Source: Lunatimonas salinarum (GTDB lineage Bacteria; Bacteroidota; Bacteroidia; Cytophagales; Cyclobacteriaceae). From it: DNA of 64,000 nucleotides. The position numbers were made by a program, and so were the translations under genes. Positions 45,228 to 53,862 of the stretch are shown in pieces. Each line of letters opens with the position of its first letter. Within the stretch, counting starts at the first letter, position 1. Location of the stretch: positions 159,971 to 223,970 of the forward strand of contig NZ_JACVCV010000010.1 of NCBI RefSeq assembly GCF_017811155.1, given 5' to 3'. A model generated the notes under the pieces. That model ran no database searches. It worked only from the letters and a program-made list of their open reading frames with translations, and was not told where the DNA came from.

Positions 45228-45264
45228 GGAGGTGTAAGGTAATTCTTACACCTCCTTTGTTTTA
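45228..45264 (+). terminator. Terminator/attenuator between susD and the ceramidase-like gene
   Basis: A perfect 11-bp stem GGAGGTGTAAG/CTTACACCTCC (45228-45238, 45245-45255) has a 6-nt loop and a T-rich tail. Confidence 0.8.
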
Positions 45265-45283
45265 CTACAAAACTCCCAAAACG

Positions 45284-46555
45284 ATGAGATTATATGCACT
45301 TATTACCCTGCTGTTTGTCTCTATATGCAGCGCCTATCCCATTTCCACCTATGCCCAGGGGTTGAAAGTGGGTACAGCCCTCCGGATCATCACACCCGAT
45401 CCCCTGCTGCCCGTCTCGGGCGGCGTGGGCACACCAAAGCCCGCAACCGAGAAAAAGGGAGATCTCTTTGCCCGCGCGGCGGTGTTTGAGCAAGGCAATG
45501 AACGCTTTGCCCTTGTGGTCATGGACAACCTGGGATGGCCGGCTGTGCTGGCAGACAAGTCGCGCGCACTCATAAAGGGAATCAAACCGGAAAATGTACT
45601 GATCGCCGCCACGCATACGCACAGCGCACCGGATGCCTACGCCTTTGCCGATGAGTCCGGAAAACACGGGGCCGACCTGGACTACCTGGACTGGTGCACG
45701 CGTCAGATTGCCGAAGCCGTCAATGAAGCGGTAACCAAACTGACACCCGCCAAGCTGAAAATAGGCTATGGTGAGGCACAGGGGAAAATAGCGTACAACT
45801 ACTACGCTCCCACGCTTTATGACCCTAACTGCGGTGTGATACAGGCACTGGACACAAACGGAAGGGTGCTGCTCACCCTGATCAATTATGCCATCCACCC
45901 GGAGGTAATCGGCAACGGACGCGGCATCTTAAGCCCCGATGTATGCGGACCCCTGTACGATCGGATAGAGGAAAAAGCCGGAGGCATGGCCCTCTTTGTG
46001 AATGGAGCCTTGGGAGGTATGGTAACGGCCGATAACCGACGGGAAAACGGTCAGGAAGCCAGCGATTACGAGGAATGCAAACGCATAGGGTATCTGCTCG
46101 CCGATGAAGCCTTACGTATCGTAGGCGACGCTCCCATAGCCTCAAACTCCGACCTGTTTGTAACTTCCAAACAGATCGAAATCGCCATCGAGTCTCCGCT
46201 GATGAAATATATCTTGGAAAACTCGCCCCTTGGACATAGACAGCGGGGCGCCGAATCCGTTCAGACGCAGCTCAACCTGATTAATCTGGGGCCGGCGCAG
46301 TTTGTGACCATCCCCGGAGAGGCCCTTCCCAATATCGGATATTACCTGAAGCGCCATATGCCCACAAAGTTTCCGTTTTTGCTTGGCCTTTGCAACGATG
46401 CCTTTGGCTACTTTTTGACCAAAGTCGATTTCGCCAGCTTCAAGCGCTACGAATACATCAGCCGGACAAGTTTAGGGGAGATGTCTGGCGAGACCGTCAT
46501 ACAGGGCATTCTCGAAATGGTGGAGCAATCCCCCAAGCCCAGCAACCCCTACTGA
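45284..46555 (+). CDS. Neutral/alkaline ceramidase-like exported hydrolase
   Basis: ATG 45284 gives a 423-residue protein with a signal peptide (MRLYALITLLFVSICSAYPISTYAQ). It matches the N-terminal catalytic domain of neutral ceramidases: VGTALRIITPD, the zinc-ligand His in AATHTHSAPDAY and IHPEVIGN, and LFVNGALGGMVT. Full ceramidases are larger (about 650 aa), so the C-terminal Ig-like domain is missing, as in many Bacteroidota homologues. It may release a fatty acid from an N-acyl substrate imported by the adjacent SusCD pair. The longer start at 45215 lies before the terminator hairpin and was rejected. Confidence 0.8.
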   Translation: MRLYALITLLFVSICSAYPISTYAQGLKVGTALRIITPDPLLPVSGGVGTPKPATEKKGDLFARAAVFEQGNERFALVVMDNLGWPAVLADKSRALIKGIKPENVLIAATHTHSAPDAYAFADESGKHGADLDYLDWCTRQIAEAVNEAVTKLTPAKLKIGYGEAQGKIAYNYYAPTLYDPNCGVIQALDTNGRVLLTLINYAIHPEVIGNGRGILSPDVCGPLYDRIEEKAGGMALFVNGALGGMVTADNRRENGQEASDYEECKRIGYLLADEALRIVGDAPIASNSDLFVTSKQIEIAIESPLMKYILENSPLGHRQRGAESVQTQLNLINLGPAQFVTIPGEALPNIGYYLKRHMPTKFPFLLGLCNDAFGYFLTKVDFASFKRYEYISRTSLGEMSGETVIQGILEMVEQSPKPSNPY

Positions 46556-46610
46556 TTTCTTTGCGTTTTTTCCCTACCTTTAGCGTTGATTCAGGGCAGA
46601 ATGAACCTAC

Positions 46611-47252
46611 GTGATGGCAAAGATGATTTCGCTTAACCCAATTCCCGTTAAGCTCAAAATAGATTTGGAGAACATGCTGTTCCCGGTTTACAGAAAGGTA
46701 TTGATACCTTACGATATAACGATGTATGATCTACACCTGATTATTCAGACGGCTATGGGCTGGGAAAACTGCCACCTGTTCCAGTTTAGCGATAAAAAAT
46801 GGAAGTGCGACGTCAGGGTGCAGTATGGCGTGGACGATGAAGGCGAATGGGGCGATTTCTTTTCCGATATCTATGAGGCCGATGAAATTTCCTTGAGTGA
46901 ATTCATGCCCCACACCAATGGCAAAACCTTCTGGTACTGGTATGATTTTGGGGACGATTATAACCCAAAATATGTTAATGGTGCTTTTGGCGGAATTGGG
47001 CCACAAAGTGAGTTTATAGTGAATTTTTATTTGGAAAGAGTTGCTTTGCCTAACTCTCAAACATTTGAAATTAAAGAAGGGAATGTTTTTAGTGAAGTTG
47101 AAAGCGAGAGAAAACCTGTTGATCATGAACAAAGTCTCGTTAGGGTCGTAGAAAATGGTATAATCATGGATTACCAACATGCCAAAGAAATTCACAGATG
47201 GCTGGGGGAGCATCTTAAAACCTTTGAACAAAACTTTTTGAAAAATGAATAA
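46611..47252 (+). CDS. Chimeric protein: pRiA4b ORF-3-like N-terminus joined to a DUF3467-like C-terminus
   Basis: Residues 1-118 match the plasmid pRiA4b ORF-3 family (PVKLKIDLENMLFPVYRKV, MGWENCHLFQF, FWYWYDFGDD). Right after YDFGDD, where that family should continue W-H-x-I, the sequence becomes YVNGAFGGIGPQSEFIVNFY and ends VRVVENGIIMDYQHAKEIH plus a charged tail, which resembles DUF3467-type proteins. Base composition also drops in GC from about 46970. The frame is open, so a protein is probably made, but the gene looks like a recombination fusion of two unrelated genes. It overlaps the next gene by 8 nt. Confidence 0.65.
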   Translation: MMAKMISLNPIPVKLKIDLENMLFPVYRKVLIPYDITMYDLHLIIQTAMGWENCHLFQFSDKKWKCDVRVQYGVDDEGEWGDFFSDIYEADEISLSEFMPHTNGKTFWYWYDFGDDYNPKYVNGAFGGIGPQSEFIVNFYLERVALPNSQTFEIKEGNVFSEVESERKPVDHEQSLVRVVENGIIMDYQHAKEIHRWLGEHLKTFEQNFLKNE

Positions 47253-47724
47253 TCTACTATTCGAAAACACGAGCACTAAGACACCTAGTCTTGATCTTGG
47301 TAAAAGTTCTATTGGGTGGGCTATAGTCGAAAACCGACAAGTTCGCCCTAAAAATCATTTTACAAAAAACATTGTAAAAAGATACGAAGACCCTTTACTG
47401 AAAAACCTTCAAACATTGCGCACTATAAAACAGTTGCCAGTAGATTGGAATGGAAACGGGTCTGTGACATTTTCTGAAGCATTAATACAAAAGGTTTTTA
47501 CAATAGTCCGTGAACTCCAAATTCAACCTGATATCTTTCCAACAGGCAGAAACAGCATTCAATTGGAATTTGAAATAGGAGATGATTACCTTGAATTTGA
47601 GGTTTTCGAAGATAAAATAATTACCCTAATACAGTTTGATGGAAAGAATGAAGAAAGAGAGGTTTTAGAAGAAGAAATTTTTGAACTAACCAAAGATTTT
47701 CATGCTGTCGCCGTACCTGTCTAA
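47245..47724 (+). CDS. Unknown AT-rich gene of a three-gene cassette, 159 aa
   Basis: I do not recognise a named family. The core (LPVDWNGNGSVTFSEALIQ, PTGRNSIQLEFEIGDDYLE, VFEDKIITLIQF) looks like a small alpha/beta protein of the WNGxG kind found in three-gene sets with DUF3467-like proteins. Residues 16-29 (LDLGKSSIGWAIVE, D17) look strikingly like the RuvC-I segment of Cas9, but no other Cas9 feature is present. The start overlaps the DUF3467-like gene by 8 nt, so translation is coupled. The AT-rich composition marks it as foreign. Confidence 0.6.
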   Translation: MNNLLFENTSTKTPSLDLGKSSIGWAIVENRQVRPKNHFTKNIVKRYEDPLLKNLQTLRTIKQLPVDWNGNGSVTFSEALIQKVFTIVRELQIQPDIFPTGRNSIQLEFEIGDDYLEFEVFEDKIITLIQFDGKNEEREVLEEEIFELTKDFHAVAVPV

Positions 47725-48083
47725 CGATGAATATTGTATAGAGCTGTAAAGCCCTTTCCAAACTGGTGGAAATTTGAGGTTAATAAACCGTCGTCGGCAG
47801 TGTTTAAAGACTCAAGAGGTGTGTCAGTTGATCGGGATCAGGCAGGCCAAGTTCAGAAGTTGTCGAGGAATTAAGAAATCGTTTTCCGGTTAGAGTTGTA
47901 GTCTCCATTTCAGTAGCTTTATGTCGAGGGTTTGGCACACATCCAGTTGCCAAACCCCTACTCAGTCAACCAGAGCATGCAGAAATCCATAGGAGTGAAT
48001 CAGAAATTGAGCTAACCAACGATCAAGCAAGGAAGTTAAGTAAAGCGGCCAAGTTAGAATTTTTTGACCCAGCAATTCATTGA
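47702..48083 (+). pseudogene. Third gene of the cassette, broken by two frameshifts
   Basis: An ATG at 47702, overlapping the previous gene, encodes MLSPYLSNDEYCIEL and then stops at 47747. The +1 frame continues AVKPFPNWWKFEVNKPSSAV and GVSVDRDQAGQ up to about 47870, and a third frame continues VVEELRNRFPVRVVVSI and QPEHAEIHRSESEIELTNDQ to a TGA at 48081-48083. Read together these form one protein of about 125 residues, so the gene is inactivated by at least two small indels. Its family (SVDRD and HAEIH motifs) is unknown to me. Confidence 0.65.
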
Positions 48084-48225
48084 TAGACTATGAAGACCTG
48101 GCAGGTTTGGTCATTTGTTCTACAGCCCTTTTATGCTATTTTTTTTTCTACACCTTTTTAAAATTAACAAAATATACCCAGTTTTCACTGGATAGGCAAG
48201 GAAAAAGTCATCAACCACCACCAAG

Positions 48226-48700
48226 AGGTCCCCTTCAAAGTTCTTGACAAACAATACCATTAGAATTTCGAAGAAGACGACGCACCTTTCTTTTTTACTC
48301 AAAAGTCATTTCTACATTGGAAGAACACCTTATGAATCATTTCTTGGAAGTATTTTCAAATATCCACTTACATGCCCATACAAAAGACCCTGTTTTTGCT
48401 TGTGGACAGTATTACCCGAGCAAAAATTTATTGAAATTTACCCTTGTGGATCTTGGAGTAGGTTTTTTGGAACCTATTTCGAACTTTACCAAAAATCAAA
48501 TCAATGAGGCAGAAAAGGCCATCTTATGGGCACCGCTGGATAAATTGATTTGAGTCCAAAGAGGTAACGGACATTCTCATGTTCCCAAACTAGCCCAACT
48601 ATACCTCATTTGCCAAGAAGGATCCAATCTCACCACATTGGCGTACATTGGCAACAAACTATCCTGTAGCTCCTTTCCGCAAAAAATCAATCCCATAACT
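48226..48700 (+). pseudogene. Decayed GHKL-type ATP-binding protein
   Basis: The stretch 48302-48553 encodes VFSNIHLHAHTKDPVFACGQ followed by FTLVDLGVGF, matching the N-box and G1-box of anti-sigma/histidine-kinase-like GHKL ATPases (DxGxG). The preceding part lies in another frame (NTIRISKKTTHLSFLLKS, 48250-48310), and an in-frame TGA at 48551 splits it from RGNGHSHVPKLAQLYLICQE, which sits where the G2 loop (GGxGL) should be. It lacks a start and has at least one frameshift and one stop. Only a relic remains. Confidence 0.5.
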
Positions 48701-48764
48701 TCGAATGCGTGATTCTTTGTGTAATTTGGGCATAGAAACTAACTACATTGCTACAAGTCCTTAG

Positions 48765-51700
48765 GTGAATCCATTCGTTTGTATTGATACGGAAGTCAAC
48801 CCAGAGCAAAACCTGCTGCTGGATATCGGTGCGGTAGCTGAAGATGGCAGTACCTTCCACGCCAATAATCCAACAAGCCTCCTCCACTTTATTGGCAATA
48901 GACGTTTTCTTTGTGGGCATAATATGGTGTACCACGATTTACCCTATTTACAGGCTGCACTTCAACAGCTGGCTAAACCCGGTCACGTCAAGCCAATCGA
49001 TACATTATTCCTTTCGCCGTTACTTTTCCCAAACCGCCCCTATCATGCCCTGTTAAAAGACGATAAACTCTTAACCGAAAGCATCAATAACCCGTTGAAT
49101 GATGCCCAAAAGGCAAAAGACCTGTTTCAGGATGAGTGTACTGCTTTTTTAAAGCTGCCAGAGGACTTGAAGCAGATATACTACCTGCTCTTAAAAAACC
49201 AAGAAGGGTTTGCAGGTTTCTTTTTGTATCTTGGATATGTCTGTTCACAGACCTCTCTGGAAGAGTTAATCAACGGCTATTTTACCGGGAAAATCTGCTC
49301 CTCCGCACCGCTGGCCAAACTGGTCAAAGAGAGTCCGCGGGAAATCGCGTATTGCCTTGCCCTGATTTATGGTGGGGATATCCAGTCCATTACTCCACCG
49401 TGGGTATTGAGGACCTTTCCAAAAGTAGATCGCGTGATTACGCTATTGAGAAACCGTCCCTGCCTCGCCGGTTGTGCTTATTGTTCTCAAGCACTGGACA
49501 TACACCTGGGGTTAAAGAAGTTCTTTGGATTCGATGCTTACCGCAAATTCGGAGATGAGCCCCTACAGGAGTCGGCCGTGCAGGCGGCTGTGATGCAAAA
49601 ATCTGTGCTGGCTATCTTCCCTACGGGAGGTGGCAAATCAATCACCTTTCAGGTACCTGCCCTGATGAGCGGAGAAACCGAGCGTGGACTTACCGTCGTC
49701 ATTTCTCCGCTGCAATCCCTGATGAAAGACCAGGTAGACAACTTGGAGGCAAGCGGGATTACCCAAGCAGTAGCCATCAACGGATTGCTGGATCCGATTG
49801 AGCGGGCCAAATCCTTTGAACGGGTAGAAGACGGCTCGGCATCCCTTCTTTATATCTCTCCAGAGTCTCTCCGGTCGCATAGCATCGAACGACTGCTATT
49901 GGGGCGTAAAATAAGTCGCTTTGTCATTGATGAGGCGCATTGCTTTTCTGCGTGGGGACAGGACTTCCGGGTAGATTACTTGTATATTGGCGATTTTATC
50001 AAGCAGCTTCAGGAAAAGAAACAGTTGTCCGAAGGAATTCCTGTTTCTTGCTTTACAGCCACCGCCAAACAAAAAGTGATCGAAGATATCCAGCATTATT
50101 TCAAAGAAAAGCTAGGCCTTCGATTTATTGTATTCCGATCGGGTGTGTCCCGTACAAACCTTCAGTACAGCGTCTTTGAGCGTAGAGAAGAAGAAGACAA
50201 ATATGCCGCGCTTAGGGACTTGATTTCATCCAAAAACTGCCCCACCATCGTGTATGTATCCAGGACCCGAAAAGCCTACGATCTGGCACAGCGTCTGAAT
50301 ACCGACGGATTTCAAGCCAGGCCCTACCACGGCAAGATGGACAAACAGGAGAAATCTGCCAACCAGAATGCGTTTGTTTCCGGAGAAGTACCGATTATGG
50401 TGGCTACCTCCGCCTTTGGGATGGGCGTGGACAAGAAGGACGTGGGCCTTGTCGTGCATTACGAGATCTCCGACTCGCTCGAAAACTACGTGCAGGAAGC
50501 CGGACGCGCCGGAAGGGACGAGGCCATCGAAGCTTCCTGTTACGTGCTCTTTGATGAAGAGGATTTGAGCAAGCATTTTATCATGCTCAATCAGACCAAA
50601 TTGAGCATCAAAGAGATTCAGCAGGTGTGGAAAGCCATCAAGGAGGTGACCCACTTTCGTAGTACGGCATCCAACTCTGCCCTGGAAATTGCCCGCAAAG
50701 CCGGCTGGGATGACAGCATCCTGGATATAGAATCCCGGGTGACCACCGCCATCGCAGCCCTAGAGGATGCTGGATACCTTCGTAGAGGGCAAAATATGCC
50801 CCGGATTTTTGCCAACAGTATTCTCTCCAAAAATGCCCAAGAGGCCATTGATAAGATCCAAGCTTCCTCCCGCTTTAACGAAAAGCAGAAAGCCTCGGGT
50901 ACCCGGATTATCAAGAAGCTATTTTCCAGCAAAAGCAAGCTTACGGACGGAGAGGAGGCTGCAGAGTCCCGCGTAGATTATATCTCAGACCACTTGGGCA
51001 TCGTACGGGAGGAGGTGATCAACATCATCAACCTGCTACGTGAGGAAAAGATACTCGCAGATGCCAAAGACCTGACAGCGTTTATCAAGCAGGGAGAACC
51101 GATAAACCGCTCCGTTTCGCTGGTGGAGCTGTATAGTAAGCTGGAAAAATTTCTGCTCACCCAAATCGGGACCGAACCCAACGTACATTCGCTAAAGGCT
51201 CTGAACGAGGCCGCTGCGCCAACCTTAGGAGAGGAAGTTACCACCCACCGCATCAGAACCCTGATAACGTATTGGAATATCAAGCACTGGGCGAAGAGCC
51301 AACTCAGCCGGCTTTCCAAAAACCACTTGAAAGTAGCGCTATTGGTAGATAGGGAATTGCTCGGAGAGAAAATGGAAAAACGCCACGTTCTTTCCAGATT
51401 TATCATCGAGTATCTTTACCAGAAAAGCGGACAGCTGAAGGAATCCGAATCCAACGGAGAGGTTCTGGTAGCATTTTCCGTGCAGGAACTCAGAGATGCC
51501 TACCTAAATCATTCGGCACTTTTTCTGTTGGATGTCAGTATTGCGGATGTAGAGGACACCCTTTATTTCCTGTCCAAAATCGAGGCTATCAAAATCGAGG
51601 GAGGCTTTTTGGTTATTTATAACCGCCTGACCATAGAACGGTTGGAGAAGGATAACAAAAAGCGGTACAAGACGGAGGACTATGAAAAACTCCGGGAATA

Positions 51701-53573
51701 CTACGAAAACAAAGTGCAGCAGATCCACATAGTCGGGGAGTATGCCAAGCGCATGATACAGGATTACCAAGGTGCGTTGCAGTTTGTGGACGACTACTTC
51801 CAGTTAAATTACCCGTCCTTCCTGCGCAAATACTTCAGTGCCGGCAGACAGCGGGAGATCCGTCAGAATATCACGCCCGCCAAGTTCAAGCAGCTTTTCG
51901 GTGAGCTTTCGCCTGCCCAGCTGGCGATTATCAAAGACAACCGGGCCCAGCATATCCTCGTGGCGGCAGGACCGGGCAGTGGTAAAACAAGGGTTTTGGT
52001 ACACAAGTTGGCTTCCCTCCTACTGATGGAAGACGTGAGGCATGAGCAGCTCTTAATGCTGACCTTTTCACGGGCCGCCGCCACCGAATTTAAAAAGCGC
52101 TTGATGGAGTTGATCGGTAATGCGGCTCTTTGGGTAGATATCAAGACTTTCCATGCCTATTGCTTTGATATCTTGGGAAAAGTAGGGAACCTCGATGCAT
52201 CGGCGGATATCATCCGGCAGGCGACCGAAAAAATCAGTGGAGGGGAGGTGGAAATCAGGGAAGTGACCCGCACCGTATTGGTGATCGATGAGGCCCAGGA
52301 CATAAATGCCGAGGAATTTGCGCTTATCGAAGCCCTCATGGCCCAAAACGAGGAAATGCGCGTGATAGCCGTAGGGGATGACGACCAAAATATCTACGAG
52401 TTCCGAGGATCCAGTGCGGCCTTTTTGGAAGAGTTCTTAACCAAGAACCAAGCCGTCAAATACGAGATGGCTGAGAACTATCGAAGTAAGGCCAATTTGG
52501 TGGCTTTTTCGAACCAATGGGTAGCCGCCCTTTCCAAACGGCTAAAATCAGCTCCGGTTATTGCCAAGCAATCGGGGAATGGAAAGCTTTCCATCACGAC
52601 CTATATGGACCAGTCCCTGATTTCTCCCATCGTGGAGGACGTGCTAAGCAGCCCACTCCATGGGACGGTGGCTGTACTGACACGCACCAATGAAGAGGCC
52701 ATGCAGATAACAGGGTTGTTGATTAAAGGGGGTATTCCCGCCAAGCTGATTCAATCCAACGACGGTTTTAACCTGGTCAATTTATATGAAGTACGCTACT
52801 TTTTAGAGCAGCTCCGATTGCCGGATGATGTATTTACCATTCCTTCGGACAACTGGAAACAGGCCAAGGACAGGCTAAAAGAGTATTTTGGACAAAGCAC
52901 GAAATTTGAGCTTTGCCTACAGATGATTTCGGATTTTGAGCGAATTTATCCGAAGACCCGGTACCGTTCCGATTTGGATACCTTTATCCGGGAATCCAAG
53001 CTGGAGGATTTCTTTCCGCAGCGGACGGAGACGGTGTTTGTATCTACCATCCACAAAGCAAAGGGCAAGGAGTTTGATCGGGTATTTATTGTGTTGGAAA
53101 AGACGCCTGAATTAACTCCTGAATTTCGCCGATTGCTCTATGTGGGGATGACGCGGGCAAAGCAGCAGCTAAGTATTCATTTGAACGGCCGGTTTCTGGC
53201 GGGCCTTTCGGTAAAAAACCTGACCTATAGACATAACAACCAGTTTACCTTTCCTCCCCAGCTACTGGCCAGGCAGCTTACGTTCAGAGATGTTTGGCTG
53301 GGCTATTTTTTGCGCAGACAACCTATTATCAAACGGCTACGCAGCGGGGACCCACTCACCCTGCGAGAAGGAGAGTGCTTGGACGGCGCCGGCCAATCTG
53401 TGCTGAAATTTGCAAAAAGCTTTTTAAAGGAACTGGAAGTGCAATCCGAAAAACCCTACCGCATAGCCCATATTAGGGTTAATTATTTGGTTTATTGGAA
53501 GGATGAGGAGCAAGACAGGGAGGGATTGGTTATTTTGCCCGAGTTGATTTTTGAGCGTATCAGCGTCTCTTAA
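48765..53573 (+). CDS. DnaQ-like exonuclease - RecQ helicase - UvrD-like helicase fusion
   Basis: A 1602-residue protein with GTG start just after an in-frame TAG. Domains in order: DEDD 3'-5' exonuclease (D8-x-E10, FLCGHNMVYHDLPYL, to about 190); RecQ helicase (Walker A PTGGGKS, K291; DEAH box VIDEAHCFSAWGQDFR near 388; QEAGRAGRDE near 575); a helical region with RecQ-type winged elements; then a complete UvrD/Rep SF1 helicase (GPGSGKTRV near 1073, VIDEAQD near 1173, VGDDDQNIYEFRG, MAENYRS, HKAKGKEFDRV, LLYVGMTRAK). Such fusions occur in Bacteroidota and are likely genome-maintenance or anti-invader enzymes. No partner gene is adjacent; pseudogenes flank it on both sides. Confidence 0.92.
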   Translation: MNPFVCIDTEVNPEQNLLLDIGAVAEDGSTFHANNPTSLLHFIGNRRFLCGHNMVYHDLPYLQAALQQLAKPGHVKPIDTLFLSPLLFPNRPYHALLKDDKLLTESINNPLNDAQKAKDLFQDECTAFLKLPEDLKQIYYLLLKNQEGFAGFFLYLGYVCSQTSLEELINGYFTGKICSSAPLAKLVKESPREIAYCLALIYGGDIQSITPPWVLRTFPKVDRVITLLRNRPCLAGCAYCSQALDIHLGLKKFFGFDAYRKFGDEPLQESAVQAAVMQKSVLAIFPTGGGKSITFQVPALMSGETERGLTVVISPLQSLMKDQVDNLEASGITQAVAINGLLDPIERAKSFERVEDGSASLLYISPESLRSHSIERLLLGRKISRFVIDEAHCFSAWGQDFRVDYLYIGDFIKQLQEKKQLSEGIPVSCFTATAKQKVIEDIQHYFKEKLGLRFIVFRSGVSRTNLQYSVFERREEEDKYAALRDLISSKNCPTIVYVSRTRKAYDLAQRLNTDGFQARPYHGKMDKQEKSANQNAFVSGEVPIMVATSAFGMGVDKKDVGLVVHYEISDSLENYVQEAGRAGRDEAIEASCYVLFDEEDLSKHFIMLNQTKLSIKEIQQVWKAIKEVTHFRSTASNSALEIARKAGWDDSILDIESRVTTAIAALEDAGYLRRGQNMPRIFANSILSKNAQEAIDKIQASSRFNEKQKASGTRIIKKLFSSKSKLTDGEEAAESRVDYISDHLGIVREEVINIINLLREEKILADAKDLTAFIKQGEPINRSVSLVELYSKLEKFLLTQIGTEPNVHSLKALNEAAAPTLGEEVTTHRIRTLITYWNIKHWAKSQLSRLSKNHLKVALLVDRELLGEKMEKRHVLSRFIIEYLYQKSGQLKESESNGEVLVAFSVQELRDAYLNHSALFLLDVSIADVEDTLYFLSKIEAIKIEGGFLVIYNRLTIERLEKDNKKRYKTEDYEKLREYYENKVQQIHIVGEYAKRMIQDYQGALQFVDDYFQLNYPSFLRKYFSAGRQREIRQNITPAKFKQLFGELSPAQLAIIKDNRAQHILVAAGPGSGKTRVLVHKLASLLLMEDVRHEQLLMLTFSRAAATEFKKRLMELIGNAALWVDIKTFHAYCFDILGKVGNLDASADIIRQATEKISGGEVEIREVTRTVLVIDEAQDINAEEFALIEALMAQNEEMRVIAVGDDDQNIYEFRGSSAAFLEEFLTKNQAVKYEMAENYRSKANLVAFSNQWVAALSKRLKSAPVIAKQSGNGKLSITTYMDQSLISPIVEDVLSSPLHGTVAVLTRTNEEAMQITGLLIKGGIPAKLIQSNDGFNLVNLYEVRYFLEQLRLPDDVFTIPSDNWKQAKDRLKEYFGQSTKFELCLQMISDFERIYPKTRYRSDLDTFIRESKLEDFFPQRTETVFVSTIHKAKGKEFDRVFIVLEKTPELTPEFRRLLYVGMTRAKQQLSIHLNGRFLAGLSVKNLTYRHNNQFTFPPQLLARQLTFRDVWLGYFLRRQPIIKRLRSGDPLTLREGECLDGAGQSVLKFAKSFLKELEVQSEKPYRIAHIRVNYLVYWKDEEQDREGLVILPELIFERISVS

Positions 53574-53640
53574 AGAATCAATTTCGTGAAGCCTATATCA
53601 AAGATTTCAAGCCTAGGCAACAAACATAATAAAAATTAGT

Positions 53641-53862
53641 TTGCAATTAAAAGGAAAACTGATAACTTCAATTTTCATGTTGATGGGATACGGAATCATT
53701 GCCGTGCCTACAGGGATAGTCACATCAGAGTTGACACAGGTGAGGAGTAGAAAAAAACTTGCCTCAGCCCCGAGATGCAAAAGCTGTGAACAGGTGATTT
53801 TTGATAAGGAAGCAATTTTTTGCAAGTTTTGTGGGAAGCAATTGCCCCAAAATAATGCCTAG
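53641..53862 (+). pseudogene. Potassium/ion channel relic (C-terminal end)
   Basis: A TTG-initiated 73-codon frame encodes FMLMGYGIIAVPTGIVTSEL, the S6 helix of voltage-gated K+-channel-type proteins (GYGIIAVPTGIV), followed by a zinc-ribbon-like tail CKSC...CKFC. The pore loop (TVGYG), S1-S5 and a start codon are missing; the frame is closed upstream. It is a 5'-deleted gene. Its stop overlaps the stop of the convergent histidine kinase gene. Confidence 0.7.

Noticed and set aside
47245..47724. A Cas9 gene, suggested by the RuvC-I-like segment
   Set aside because: The protein is only 159 residues and has no other Cas9 motif, repeat array or cas1/cas2.
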